64,000 nucleotides of DNA from Parvibaculum sp963696585. GTDB taxonomy: Bacteria; Pseudomonadota; Alphaproteobacteria; Parvibaculales; Parvibaculaceae. Both the position numbers and the translations under genes were made by a program. The notes beneath the pieces are model-generated. The model was not told the origin of the DNA, ran no database searches, and was given only the letters and a program-made list of their open reading frames with translations. Positions 45,833 through 54,082 of this stretch are shown in pieces. The stretch's first letter is position 1; every line of letters starts with the position of its first letter. Location: the NCBI GenBank assembly GCA_963696585.1, contig CAVOKW010000009.1, positions 39,580-103,579 of the forward strand, in the 5' to 3' direction.

Positions 45833-46759
45833 TTAGCCGCGGGCAACGGCGGCCACTTCGGCGGCGAAGTCGCTTTCTTCCTTTTCGATGCCTTCACCCA
45901 GACCAAAACGGACGAAACCGATCACTTTGATGGGGGCGCCGATATCTGCTTCGGCGGCGGCAACGGCCTTTTCGACCGTCAGATCAGGATTGATGACGAA
46001 AGCCTGGGAAAGCAGAACCACTTCCTCGTAGAACTTGCGGATACGGCCTTCGACCATCTTTTCGATGATATTGTCCGGACGGCCCGATTCCCTGGCTTCG
46101 GCGATGAGCACATTGCGCTCACGCTCGACAACGGCGGGGTCGAGGTCATCCTTGTTCAGCGACAGCGGGCTGGTCGCGGCGATGTGCATGGCGATCTGCT
46201 TGCCGAGTTCGGCAAGCTTGGCCGGGTCGCCGGCCGATTCAAGACCGACAAGCACGCCGATCTTGCCAAGGCCGGGGGCGACCGAGGCATGGACATAGGC
46301 GGCAACGGCACCCTGGCTGACGGTGATCGCGGCGGTGCGGCGCACGGTGAGGTGTTCGCCGATCGAGCCGACCATTTCGGTCACATAGTCCTGCACCGAC
46401 TTGGCGCTGCCCGGGAAGGAAGCGGCGAGCAGCTTGTCGATATCGCCACCAGCGGCCAGCGCCATCTCGGCAACGCCGTTCACGACCTTCTGGAACTGGT
46501 CATTGCGGGCAACGAAGTCGGTCTCGGAATTGACTTCCACGAGCGCGCCTGTGGTGCCCTTGGCAATGGCGCCGACAAGGCCCTCGGCGGCGACGCGGCC
46601 AGCCTTCTTGGCGGCCTTGGCCAGACCCTTGGTGCGCAGCCAGTCAACAGCGGCTTCCATGTCGCCTGCCGTTTCCGTCAGGGCGGACTTGCAGTCCATC
46701 ATGCCTGCGCCAGTCGACTCGCGCAGTTCTTTCACCATGCTTGCGGTGATATCAGCCAT
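45833..46759 (-). CDS. tsf: Elongation factor Ts
   Basis: Guanine-nucleotide exchange factor for EF-Tu, 308 residues. The N-terminal UBA-like domain has VKELRESTGAGMMDCKSAL. The core shows GLVGAIAKGTTGALVEVNSETDFVARND (spread over residues ~60-90), and the dimerisation region lies near the C-terminus (EADIGAPIKVIGFVRFGLGE). ATG 46759 is preceded by GAGGAA. It follows rpsB as in nearly all bacteria. Confidence 0.97.
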   Translation of the reverse strand: MADITASMVKELRESTGAGMMDCKSALTETAGDMEAAVDWLRTKGLAKAAKKAGRVAAEGLVGAIAKGTTGALVEVNSETDFVARNDQFQKVVNGVAEMALAAGGDIDKLLAASFPGSAKSVQDYVTEMVGSIGEHLTVRRTAAITVSQGAVAAYVHASVAPGLGKIGVLVGLESAGDPAKLAELGKQIAMHIAATSPLSLNKDDLDPAVVERERNVLIAEARESGRPDNIIEKMVEGRIRKFYEEVVLLSQAFVINPDLTVEKAVAAAEADIGAPIKVIGFVRFGLGEGIEKEESDFAAEVAAVARG

Positions 46760-46847
46760 GGGATTTCCTCAATCTGCTTGGGCCCGTCAATCCGGGCGCG
46801 GGAATTCAGCAATGCCTCCAGGCGCCCATTGGGCCGGGAGGGCGAAA

Positions 46848-46878
46848 GGCCCCGGCGCAAACATCATGCGCCGGAGCC
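46848..46878 (-). terminator. Hairpin between rpsB and tsf (attenuator-like)
   Basis: GGCCCCGGCGCA (46848-46859) pairs with TGCGCCGGAGCC (46867-46878) with one mismatch. On the minus strand TTTCG follows. Its position between rpsB and tsf suggests partial termination that sets the ratio of the two products. Confidence 0.55.
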
Positions 46879-46932
46879 TCTTTCTGGTGTCGCCTCCGGT
46901 TATGACCAGAGGCGGGATCGCAACGTCCAGCC

Positions 46933-47700
46933 TTATTCGGCGGGAACAGCTTCTTCCGGCAGGATTTCGACCGGTGCTTCAGCCGCACCAATGTCCATAC
47001 CGCTGGCCGAATGGCTCTGCGAGATGCCGTCGATGACAGCGCGCGAGACAAGATCGCAATAAAGCGCGATCGCGCGGGCGGCGTCGTCATTGCCGGGCAC
47101 GGGATAGGCAATGCCATCGGGATTGGAATTGGAGTCGAGAACGGCGACGACGGGAATGCCGAGCTTGCGGGCTTCCTCGATCGCAATCGTTTCCTTGTTG
47201 GTGTCGATGACAAAGATGATGTCGGGAAGGCCGCCCATATCCTTGATGCCGCCAATGGCGCGCTCCAGCTTGTCGCGCTCGCGGGTCAGGTTCAGGACTT
47301 CTTTCTTGGTGAGGCCACGGGCCTCACCTGCCAGCATCTCGTCGAGCTGACGCAGGCGGCGGATCGAATTGGAAATCGTCTTCCAGTTCGTCAACGTGCC
47401 GCCGAGCCAGCGATGGTTGATATAGTACTGGGCGCATTGACGCGCCGCCATTGCCACTGTTTCCGACGCCTGGCGCTTGGTGCCGACGAAGAGAACACGA
47501 CCACCGCCTGCGACGGCGTCGCGGATGGCGAGCAGCGCCTGATGCAGCAGCGGAACTGTCTGCGCGAGGTCGATGATGTGGATGTTGTTGCGGTCACCGA
47601 AGAGGAAAGGCTCCATCTTCGGGTTCCAGCGATGGGTCTGGTGACCGAAATGAACGCCGGCCTCCAGCAGTTGACGCATATTGAAATCGGGGAGTGCCAT
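46933..47700 (-). CDS. rpsB: 30S ribosomal protein S2
   Basis: A 255-residue ribosomal protein beginning MALPDFNMRQLLEAGVHFGH, with QTHRWNPKMEPFLFGDRNNI, RVLFVGTKRQA, YYINHRWLGGTLTNWKTI, and IFVIDTNKETIAIEEARKLG. ATG 47700 is preceded by AAGGAG with nine bases of spacing, so I prefer it to the in-frame start at 47718. A short acidic, Ala-rich tail closes the protein. It is the promoter-proximal gene of the leftward block. Confidence 0.97.
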   Translation of the reverse strand: MALPDFNMRQLLEAGVHFGHQTHRWNPKMEPFLFGDRNNIHIIDLAQTVPLLHQALLAIRDAVAGGGRVLFVGTKRQASETVAMAARQCAQYYINHRWLGGTLTNWKTISNSIRRLRQLDEMLAGEARGLTKKEVLNLTRERDKLERAIGGIKDMGGLPDIIFVIDTNKETIAIEEARKLGIPVVAVLDSNSNPDGIAYPVPGNDDAARAIALYCDLVSRAVIDGISQSHSASGMDIGAAEAPVEILPEEAVPAE

Positions 47701-47870
47701 GACACCCTGCTCCTTCATTTTCCGGTTGGACCTCCGCGGGGGAAGAACGGCACCCCTCCCGCAGGAGAAGCCCGCACCGGACCGACTGAACCTATGTTGC
47801 CTTCATGACAAGCCTTTGATGGCGCGCCAACGGGCGTGGATCAGCCGAGCCCCACGTGTGGAATGGCGCG

Positions 47871-47899
47871 GGTATAGGGGGAAAAGGTCAAAATGGCAA
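47871..47899 (-). promoter_or_regulatory. Sigma-70 promoter for rpsB-tsf
   Basis: On the minus strand: TTGCCA (47894-47899), exactly 17 bases of spacer, then TATACC (47871-47876). Transcription would start near 47864, leaving a leader of about 165 bases before rpsB, where autoregulation by S2 could act. The nuclease gene upstream ends at 47994, so the promoter lies just outside the restriction-modification insert. Confidence 0.75.
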
Positions 47900-47993
47900 G
47901 GGCTTGGCGGGGTTTAGGCCGATTTTGCCCGATATTGGCGCATTTGGGCGAAAATGGCCCCTGAGTTCCCAGATTTTTTGACTTTTCAGACCA

Positions 47994-48557
47994 TCACTCA
48001 AATTTTGTTTTCAGCCAGTCAAAGACTGCACGCTGTTCATCTTGACCGGCCCGTCTGACCTGCGTCAGCAACCAAATTGTGCTGGGCTTTTCAGTTGTTA
48101 TGTTTTTGGCGCCTTGATTACAGGTTGAGCAGAGCGTTCTCAGATTCGAGATTTCATCAGCCCCGCCCAGACTTTTATCGACGATATGACCAACATGGAG
48201 GCGGACCTTACGATGTGTGTAAGGATCAATTTCACCCGGCGTCAGTCCGCACATCTGGCAAGTGAAGCCGTTTCGATCAATGACGGTTGCACGTAATCGA
48301 GCCGAAATCCCGCGCGCAAAATTAATAGGCTTGTTTAGATCAGGAGCCGTGCTGAGCAGATATTGCCCCGGTTTGAGGTCCGCGCTGTCATTATGCGTTA
48401 GGATTGGCCATCCTTCTTCATCACGCAATTCGCGCGCACGCCGCGCGTATTCAGAGGCTCCGCCAGACGCTTCACGCAACTCGTGTGATTCAATTACACG
48501 ACCAATATTGTCGAGAAGAAATCTGCGGATTCGTTCTTTCGAACCTATTCGAGGCAT
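47994..48557 (-). CDS. HNH endonuclease (probable restriction enzyme)
   Basis: A 187-residue protein. The first ~70 residues look like a winged-helix-type recognition module (GSKERIRRFLLDNIGRVIES). The C-terminal half is an HNH nuclease with two zinc cysteine pairs (Cys100-x2-Cys103, Cys143-x2-Cys146), His124 in LHVGHIVDKSLGG and Asn138. It overlaps by 13 bases the end of a C5-cytosine methyltransferase gene on the same strand, so the two are translated together. Such pairing is what a type II restriction-modification system looks like. The target site cannot be read from the sequence. G+C is lower than in the flanking genes. Confidence 0.85.
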   Translation of the reverse strand: MPRIGSKERIRRFLLDNIGRVIESHELREASGGASEYARRARELRDEEGWPILTHNDSADLKPGQYLLSTAPDLNKPINFARGISARLRATVIDRNGFTCQMCGLTPGEIDPYTHRKVRLHVGHIVDKSLGGADEISNLRTLCSTCNQGAKNITTEKPSTIWLLTQVRRAGQDEQRAVFDWLKTKFE

Positions 48558-49489
48558 GAGCGAACCGCTTTGGCAACGTTATACGCAAGGCGAACCGGCA
48601 AAGCGTTCCCAACCTGTCTGTACTTGTGGGTTTTCCCGCCTGCAAATTCCCAGCTATCAGGAAAACTTTGAAGGCGAGCGACCATACGCACTGTCAATCT
48701 GGGTATGCCCTTGAAATCTCTTTCAGGCGGCATGTCGGCAATACCCATCCCATCCACACCCAACTCTGCCCACTCTCTTTTCGCGCGAGTCGGCCCAAGG
48801 TCGGGGCCGCCATGCTTGTGGGAACCTCCTACGATGGTCGGTGCTGGCGCTGATGCATTTTGGGCCCACTCATCTGCACCACGCCAACCTCCCGCAGCCA
48901 TTAAATCATGAAGGGTAGCCCCCACAGACGAAGCAACTTCCTGCGTCGTAATGGGCCACTGAAGCGGATTGGTTTCGCCTCGACGCAAAGCGACCAGGAA
49001 CGCACGGAAACGATTTTGCGGGACGCCAAAGTGGGCGGCGTTGAAGCCCGTCCAATACGTATCAAAGCCTTCCTTGTTCAGCCGCTTGTCAACTTCGGCT
49101 CGAAAGGGATCAAACTTTGAGGAAAGAATGCCGCGTACATTTTCAATCAAGAGTGCCCGAGGTCGCGTCTCTTTTACAATACGCAACATTGATGGAAACA
49201 TGTCGCGCTCATCATCAGGACCAAGCTGCTTGCCTGCGATAGAGAATGGGGGACATGGCAGCCCGCCCGAAAGCAGATCCACGCCGCTCCAATATGTTGC
49301 ATCGAACCGTCTCATGTCTGCCTCGATAACATTCCAGTAAGGCCGATTCAGACGCAGAGTTGCGCATGCATGTTTATCGAGTTCGACGAGTGCAGATGGT
49401 ATGAAACCGGCGTGCTCAAGGCCAAGCGCGGCACCACCGCCACCCGCACACAACTCCAGAGATGAAAAATTGGATTTCAGTTTTTTCAT
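48545..49489 (-). CDS. DNA (cytosine-5-)-methyltransferase
   Basis: A C5-methyltransferase of about 314 residues. Motif I is LELCAGGGGAALGLEHAGF (residues ~11-29). Motif IV is GGLPCPPFS with nucleophile Cys79, where most relatives have PCQxFS. Motif VI is LLIENVRG and motif VIII NRFRAFLV. The target-recognition region includes APTIVGGSHKHGG. Motifs IX/X are RLTVRMVARLQSFPDSWEF and YRQVGNALPVRLA. The frame is open to 49642 across the dnaE stop; I chose ATG 49489 but upstream GTG/TTG starts cannot be excluded. With the HNH gene it interrupts the dnaE-rpsB neighbourhood. Confidence 0.9.
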   Translation of the reverse strand: MKKLKSNFSSLELCAGGGGAALGLEHAGFIPSALVELDKHACATLRLNRPYWNVIEADMRRFDATYWSGVDLLSGGLPCPPFSIAGKQLGPDDERDMFPSMLRIVKETRPRALLIENVRGILSSKFDPFRAEVDKRLNKEGFDTYWTGFNAAHFGVPQNRFRAFLVALRRGETNPLQWPITTQEVASSVGATLHDLMAAGGWRGADEWAQNASAPAPTIVGGSHKHGGPDLGPTRAKREWAELGVDGMGIADMPPERDFKGIPRLTVRMVARLQSFPDSWEFAGGKTHKYRQVGNALPVRLAYNVAKAVRSCLE

Positions 49490-49565
49490 ATTCAATCTCA
49501 GTCGCTCATTTGATTCCGTTAGAATCACCTCGGGAAGTGTGTCTTTGATGGCTGTCTGAAGATTA

Positions 49566-52500
49566 TCAGATTTCCTGCACTTCGACGATGCCGGGGACGG
49601 ATTTGATGGCGCCGCGGATCTGGGGCGTGATGTGATAGCCACCGGGCAGGCGCAGCTCGATCTCGCGCCCGCCTTCGCCCATCAGCACAAGTTGGACAAG
49701 TCCCTTGCCCTTGTCTGTCAGGCGGCTTTTGAGTGCGGCCAAGGGTGCCTGATCTTCCAGAAAGACGCGCATACCCGCCGCGGTATTGGCCACCACCTGC
49801 TCGACGGGGCGGATGGACTGGGCGCGCAGCTTCAGCTCATCGCCTGTGCGGTCGATCTCGACGGCGATGACGATGGACTGGCCCGGCTCCATCAACTCGC
49901 GCGCGGCGGCAAGCACCTCCGAAAAGACGACAATTTCGAATTGCCCGGTCGGGTCGGAGAGGCTCATGAAGGCAAAGGGATTGCCCTTTTTCGATTTGCG
50001 CTCCTGTCGGCTCGTGACCGTGCCGGCGATTTTTTCCGCCGTGTTGCCGCGTGCCAGCAACTCGGCATAGGTGACGACGCCATCGCGACGCAGCGCGGTT
50101 TGATAATCGTCGAGCGGGTGACCCGAGACGTAAAAGCCGATCGCATTGAACTCTTCGGTGAGGCGCTGCATGGGCAACCAGACTTCGGCCTGCGGCAAGG
50201 CCGGATTGGCCGAGGCGGCACTTGACGCATCGCCAAACAGGTTGACCTGTCTGGTTTCGCGCTCGTCCGCCGTGGCGCTCGCAATGCCAAACAGGATATC
50301 GACGCTGGCCAGCACCTGGGCGCGGTGGCTGTTCAGCTCATCGAAGGTACCGGCGCGGGCAAGGTTTTCAAAGGCGCGCTTGTTGATGATGCGCGGATTG
50401 ATGCGGCGGGCAAAATCAAAGAGATCGCGGAACGGACCGCCTTCATTGCGAACCACCACCAGATGTTCCATGGCCTGGCGGCCGACATTCTTGATGGCGG
50501 CAAGCGCATAATAGATGTCGCCGTCAACGACCGAGAAAATCGCTTCCGAGCGATTGACGCTGGGCGGGCGCACCTTGATGCCAAGACGGGCGGCATCTTC
50601 CTTGAAGATATTGAGCTTGTCGGTATTGCCAAGATCGAGGCTCATCGAAGCAGCGATGAACTCGACGGGATGATTGGCCTTGAGCCAGGCGGTCTGATAG
50701 GCGACGAGCGCATAGGCGGCGGCGTGCGACTTGTTGAAACCATAGCCTGCGAACTTGTCCACAAGTTCGAAAATATCGGCAGCCTTGCCCTTGTTGACAC
50801 CGCGCTCGACGGCGCCCGAGACGAAGCGCTCCTTCTGCTGCTCCATTTCGGCTTTGATCTTTTTGCCCATCGCGCGGCGCAGAAGGTCGGCTTCGCCCAG
50901 CGAATAGCCCGACAGGATCTGGGCGATCTGCATCACCTGTTCCTGATAGATGATGACGCCATTGGTTTCCTTCAGTACCGGCTCAAGCGAGGGATGCAGG
51001 AAATCCGGCGCTTCGCGGCCGCGCTTGCAGCTGATATATTTCGGAATGTTGTCCATCGGGCCGGGGCGATAAAGCGCCACCATGGCGATGATGTCTTCAA
51101 AACGGTCGGCATTGAGTTTGCGGAGCATGTCGCGCATGCCCGAACTTTCAAGCTGGAACACGCCAACCGTTTCGCCACGCGCCAGCAGCCCGAAACTCTT
51201 GGGATCATCAAGTGGCAGCGTGTCGAGATTGACCTCGACACCTTTCAAGGCAATGAGACGCACGGCTTCCTTCAAGACGGTCAATGTCTTGAGGCCGAGG
51301 AAGTCGAACTTGACGAGACCGGCAGGCTCTACCCATTTCATGTTGAACTGGGTGACGGGCATGTCGGAACGCGGATCGCGATAAAGCGGCACCAGCTCAT
51401 CAAGCGGTCGGTCGCCGATGACGACGCCCGCGGCATGGGTTGAGGCATGGCGATAAAGCCCTTCAAGGCTCTGGCCGATTTCGAGCAGACGCGCCACCGC
51501 CTCCTCTTGCGCGGCGGCTTCGCGCAGGCGCGGTTCGCCCGCTATCGCTTCGGCAAGCGTGACGGGGGATGCCGGATTGTTCGGCACGAGTTTGCACAGG
51601 CGATCCACCTGCCCATAGGGAAGCTGGAGCACACGACCGACATCGCGCAGCACGGCGCGGGCCTGCAACTTTCCGAAAGTGATGATCTGCGCGACCTGAT
51701 CATAGCCATAGCGCTTTTGCACATAGCGGATGACTTCGTCGCGCCGGTCCTGACAGAAGTCGATATCGAAGTCAGGCATGGACACGCGTTCGGGATTAAG
51801 GAAGCGCTCAAAGAGCAGTCCGAAACGCAAGGGATCGAGATCGGTGATGGTAAGCGCCCAGGCGACAACGGAGCCTGCGCCTGAACCACGGCCCGGCCCG
51901 ACCGGAATGCCCTGCGCCTTGGCCCATTTGATGAAGTCGGCCACGATCAGGAAGTAGCCGGGGAAGTCCATCTTGATGATGACATCAAGCTCGAAGCGCA
52001 GACGGGCGCGGTAATCTTCTTCCGAGGCGACGGGCACGACGGAGGCAAGCCGCGCGCTCAGCCCGGCTTCAGCCTGGGCGCGCAGTTCATCGGCCTCGCT
52101 GACATTGGCGGCAAAGGTCGGCAGGATCGGCTTGCGCTTGCGCGGACGATAGGCGCAACGCCTGGCAATCTCGACGGTGTTTTCCAGTGCTTCGGGCAGA
52201 TCGGCAAAAAGCGCGACCATGTCGTCTTGCGTCTTGAAATAATGCTGTGGCGTCAGACGACGGCGCTCGGTCTGGGTGACATAGGCACCGTCGGCAATGC
52301 AGATCAGCGCGTCATGGGCCTCATACTCGGTTTCGCGCGTGAAATAGGGTTCGTTGGTGGCAACCAGCGGCAGCGCATGGGCATAGGCCAGATCGAGCAA
52401 TGCGGACTCGGCCACACGCTCGCGATCCTGTCCGTGGCGCTGCAATTCGACATAAAGGCGGTCACCGAAAATGCGCTTGAGGGTGAGCAGTCGTTCCTCG

Positions 52501-52982
52501 GCAATGCCACGCTGACCCGTGGCAAGCGGTTTGTTGATGATACCGTCCGGCCCGCCGGTGAGGCAGATCAGGCCTTCCGCATGGGCTTCAATCTGGTCAA
52601 GCGAGACATGAGGGAAATCGCCCGCTTCCGGTGCCAGAAAGGCATCGCTTGAGAGCTTCATGAGATTGGCATAGCCGGTCTCATCCTTGGCGAGCACGGC
52701 GATGATGCCGGTTGGCTCGCGCCGCATGACGCGGCCCGGCTCGTCTTCCGTTTCGATGAGGATGGTCAGGGTGCAGCCGATGATCGGCTGGATGCCCGCA
52801 TCCGAGAGGACTTCTGAAAACTCCAGCGCCCCGAAGAGATTATTGGTGTCTGTGATCGCGACAGCGGGCATGGCCGCAGCGCGGCAGAGCTTGGGAATGT
52901 CCTTCATGCGGATCGCGCCTTCGAGGAGCGAATAGGCCGAGTGAAGCCGCAAGTGAATGAATCGGGGGGGTTGAAATGTCAT
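49566..52982 (-). CDS. dnaE: DNA polymerase III alpha subunit
   Basis: Replicative polymerase of 1138 residues, somewhat shorter than the E. coli protein. The N-terminal PHP domain starts FIHLRLHSAYSLLEGAIRMK. The polymerase core carries GPGRGSGAGSVVAWAL and the catalytic aspartates in PDFDIDFCQDRRDEVIRYV. GPMDNIPKYISCKRG, the helix-hairpin-helix region and a C-terminal OB fold (ETAEKIAGTVTSRQERKSKKG-like stretch around residue 990) follow. ATG 52982 gives the family start; the open frame continues to 53054 without similarity. Its end lies within the frame of the methyltransferase gene's upstream region. Confidence 0.97.
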   Translation of the reverse strand: MTFQPPRFIHLRLHSAYSLLEGAIRMKDIPKLCRAAAMPAVAITDTNNLFGALEFSEVLSDAGIQPIIGCTLTILIETEDEPGRVMRREPTGIIAVLAKDETGYANLMKLSSDAFLAPEAGDFPHVSLDQIEAHAEGLICLTGGPDGIINKPLATGQRGIAEERLLTLKRIFGDRLYVELQRHGQDRERVAESALLDLAYAHALPLVATNEPYFTRETEYEAHDALICIADGAYVTQTERRRLTPQHYFKTQDDMVALFADLPEALENTVEIARRCAYRPRKRKPILPTFAANVSEADELRAQAEAGLSARLASVVPVASEEDYRARLRFELDVIIKMDFPGYFLIVADFIKWAKAQGIPVGPGRGSGAGSVVAWALTITDLDPLRFGLLFERFLNPERVSMPDFDIDFCQDRRDEVIRYVQKRYGYDQVAQIITFGKLQARAVLRDVGRVLQLPYGQVDRLCKLVPNNPASPVTLAEAIAGEPRLREAAAQEEAVARLLEIGQSLEGLYRHASTHAAGVVIGDRPLDELVPLYRDPRSDMPVTQFNMKWVEPAGLVKFDFLGLKTLTVLKEAVRLIALKGVEVNLDTLPLDDPKSFGLLARGETVGVFQLESSGMRDMLRKLNADRFEDIIAMVALYRPGPMDNIPKYISCKRGREAPDFLHPSLEPVLKETNGVIIYQEQVMQIAQILSGYSLGEADLLRRAMGKKIKAEMEQQKERFVSGAVERGVNKGKAADIFELVDKFAGYGFNKSHAAAYALVAYQTAWLKANHPVEFIAASMSLDLGNTDKLNIFKEDAARLGIKVRPPSVNRSEAIFSVVDGDIYYALAAIKNVGRQAMEHLVVVRNEGGPFRDLFDFARRINPRIINKRAFENLARAGTFDELNSHRAQVLASVDILFGIASATADERETRQVNLFGDASSAASANPALPQAEVWLPMQRLTEEFNAIGFYVSGHPLDDYQTALRRDGVVTYAELLARGNTAEKIAGTVTSRQERKSKKGNPFAFMSLSDPTGQFEIVVFSEVLAAARELMEPGQSIVIAVEIDRTGDELKLRAQSIRPVEQVVANTAAGMRVFLEDQAPLAALKSRLTDKGKGLVQLVLMGEGGREIELRLPGGYHITPQIRGAIKSVPGIVEVQEI

Positions 52983-53104
52983 GACGCCATTCTCGGGCGG
53001 ACGGAACCGCCTGTCACGCCCGCCGGACCCCGAGAGCCCGGCGCAGCACCGCATTCCTGTGGAAAACCCGGATCAGCCGGTCAAAAGACCCTCGCCCGGC
53101 CAGA

Positions 53105-53242
53105 TCAACTGGCCAGCGACTGGACAAGGCTCAGCCATGTCGCCGTGCTGGCGACAAACGCCATGATGGAGATGAGCGCCGCCAAATCCTTGGCCCAGGC
53201 GGAAAGCGGCGAATGAGACGCAGAGTTGAGGGTACCACGCAT
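53105..53242 (-). CDS. Small hydrophobic protein, 45 residues
   Basis: An open frame on the minus strand, MRGTLNSASHSPLSAWAKDL continuing to AALISIMAFVASTATWL and ending VQSLAS. An excellent Shine-Dalgarno (GGAGG, seven bases before the ATG) supports translation. Residues ~21-38 could form one membrane helix. It lies between lolD and dnaE, in the same direction as both. I do not recognise the family. The longer open frame on the same strand (53073-53318) has no such signal. Confidence 0.6.
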   Translation of the reverse strand: MRGTLNSASHSPLSAWAKDLAALISIMAFVASTATWLSLVQSLAS

Positions 53243-53347
53243 GTTCAACCTCCATTGAGTTCACTTTATGTTCTCTCTGGGTATGTTCTCTATTTGTTCC
53301 AGTTCTGTCAAGCAGCATTTTTGCGAAGGGAAAAGGCTTGGCCTGGT

Positions 53348-54082
53348 TCAGCGGCCGCGCTGGGCGGCGGCGAGTTCGGCACCCTCCAGCAGGCGGCCTT
53401 CATGGAGCAACACGACGCGATCCATATGGGCGGCCAGATCAAGGTTATGCGTGGCGATCAGCGCGCCGACGCCCTGCCCCCGGCAAATCTCCAGCAACTC
53501 ATTGAAGACCATGCGCGAGGTCTTGGGATCGAGATTGCCGGTCGGTTCGTCGGCCAGCAGAAGGCGCGGGCGATTGGCGAGCGCCCGTGCAATGGCGACG
53601 CGTTGTTGCTCACCGCCTGAAAGCTCTGCCGGACGGTGATTGGCGCGCGGGCCAAGCCCCATGCGGTTGAGAAGATCGAGCGCAAACTCCCGCGCGATTG
53701 ATGTTTTCACACCCGCGATCATTTGCGGCAGGACGACATTTTCAAGCGCCGAGAACTCGGGCAGAAGATTGTGGAACTGATAGACAAAGCCCAGTTCGCT
53801 TCGGCGAACGGCTGTCTTGTCCTTGTCGGCCAGCCCGGCGCAATTGCGCCCGCCAATATAGATGTCTCCGGAATCCGGCGCTTCAAGCAGACCGGCAATA
53901 TGGAGCAGCGAAGACTTGCCGGCGCCCGATGGGCCGACCAGCGCCACGATCTGACCGGGCCAGATGTCGATGGCCGCGCCCTCAAAGATGCGCAAGGTTT
54001 CATGGCCCTGATGATAGGTGCGCGTGATGTTGCGCAAGGCCAGGGCCGGGATAGGCTCGTGGTGAGGGGCTCCGTCACTCAT
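53348..54082 (-). CDS. lolD: Lipoprotein-releasing ABC transporter ATPase
   Basis: The ATPase of LolCDE, which extracts lipoproteins from the inner membrane for delivery to LolA. The 244-residue protein has Walker A LVGPSGAGKSSLL, Q-loop FVYQFHNLLPEFSALENV, signature LSGGEQQRVAIARAL, Walker B RLLLADEPTGNLD and the H-loop ATHNLDLA. ATG 54082 overlaps the end of the permease gene by eight bases. The open frame reaches 54175 without similarity. Confidence 0.95.
   Translation of the reverse strand: MSDGAPHHEPIPALALRNITRTYHQGHETLRIFEGAAIDIWPGQIVALVGPSGAGKSSLLHIAGLLEAPDSGDIYIGGRNCAGLADKDKTAVRRSELGFVYQFHNLLPEFSALENVVLPQMIAGVKTSIAREFALDLLNRMGLGPRANHRPAELSGGEQQRVAIARALANRPRLLLADEPTGNLDPKTSRMVFNELLEICRGQGVGALIATHNLDLAAHMDRVVLLHEGRLLEGAELAAAQRGR

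Noticed and set aside
45548..47062. 504-codon open frame on the plus strand
   Set aside because: Opposite pyrH, tsf and the rpsB end; a shadow frame crossing several real genes.
53073..53318. 81-codon open frame on the minus strand between lolD and dnaE
   Set aside because: No ribosome site and a composition unlike protein; the overlapping 45-codon frame has an excellent Shine-Dalgarno and a hydrophobic helix.
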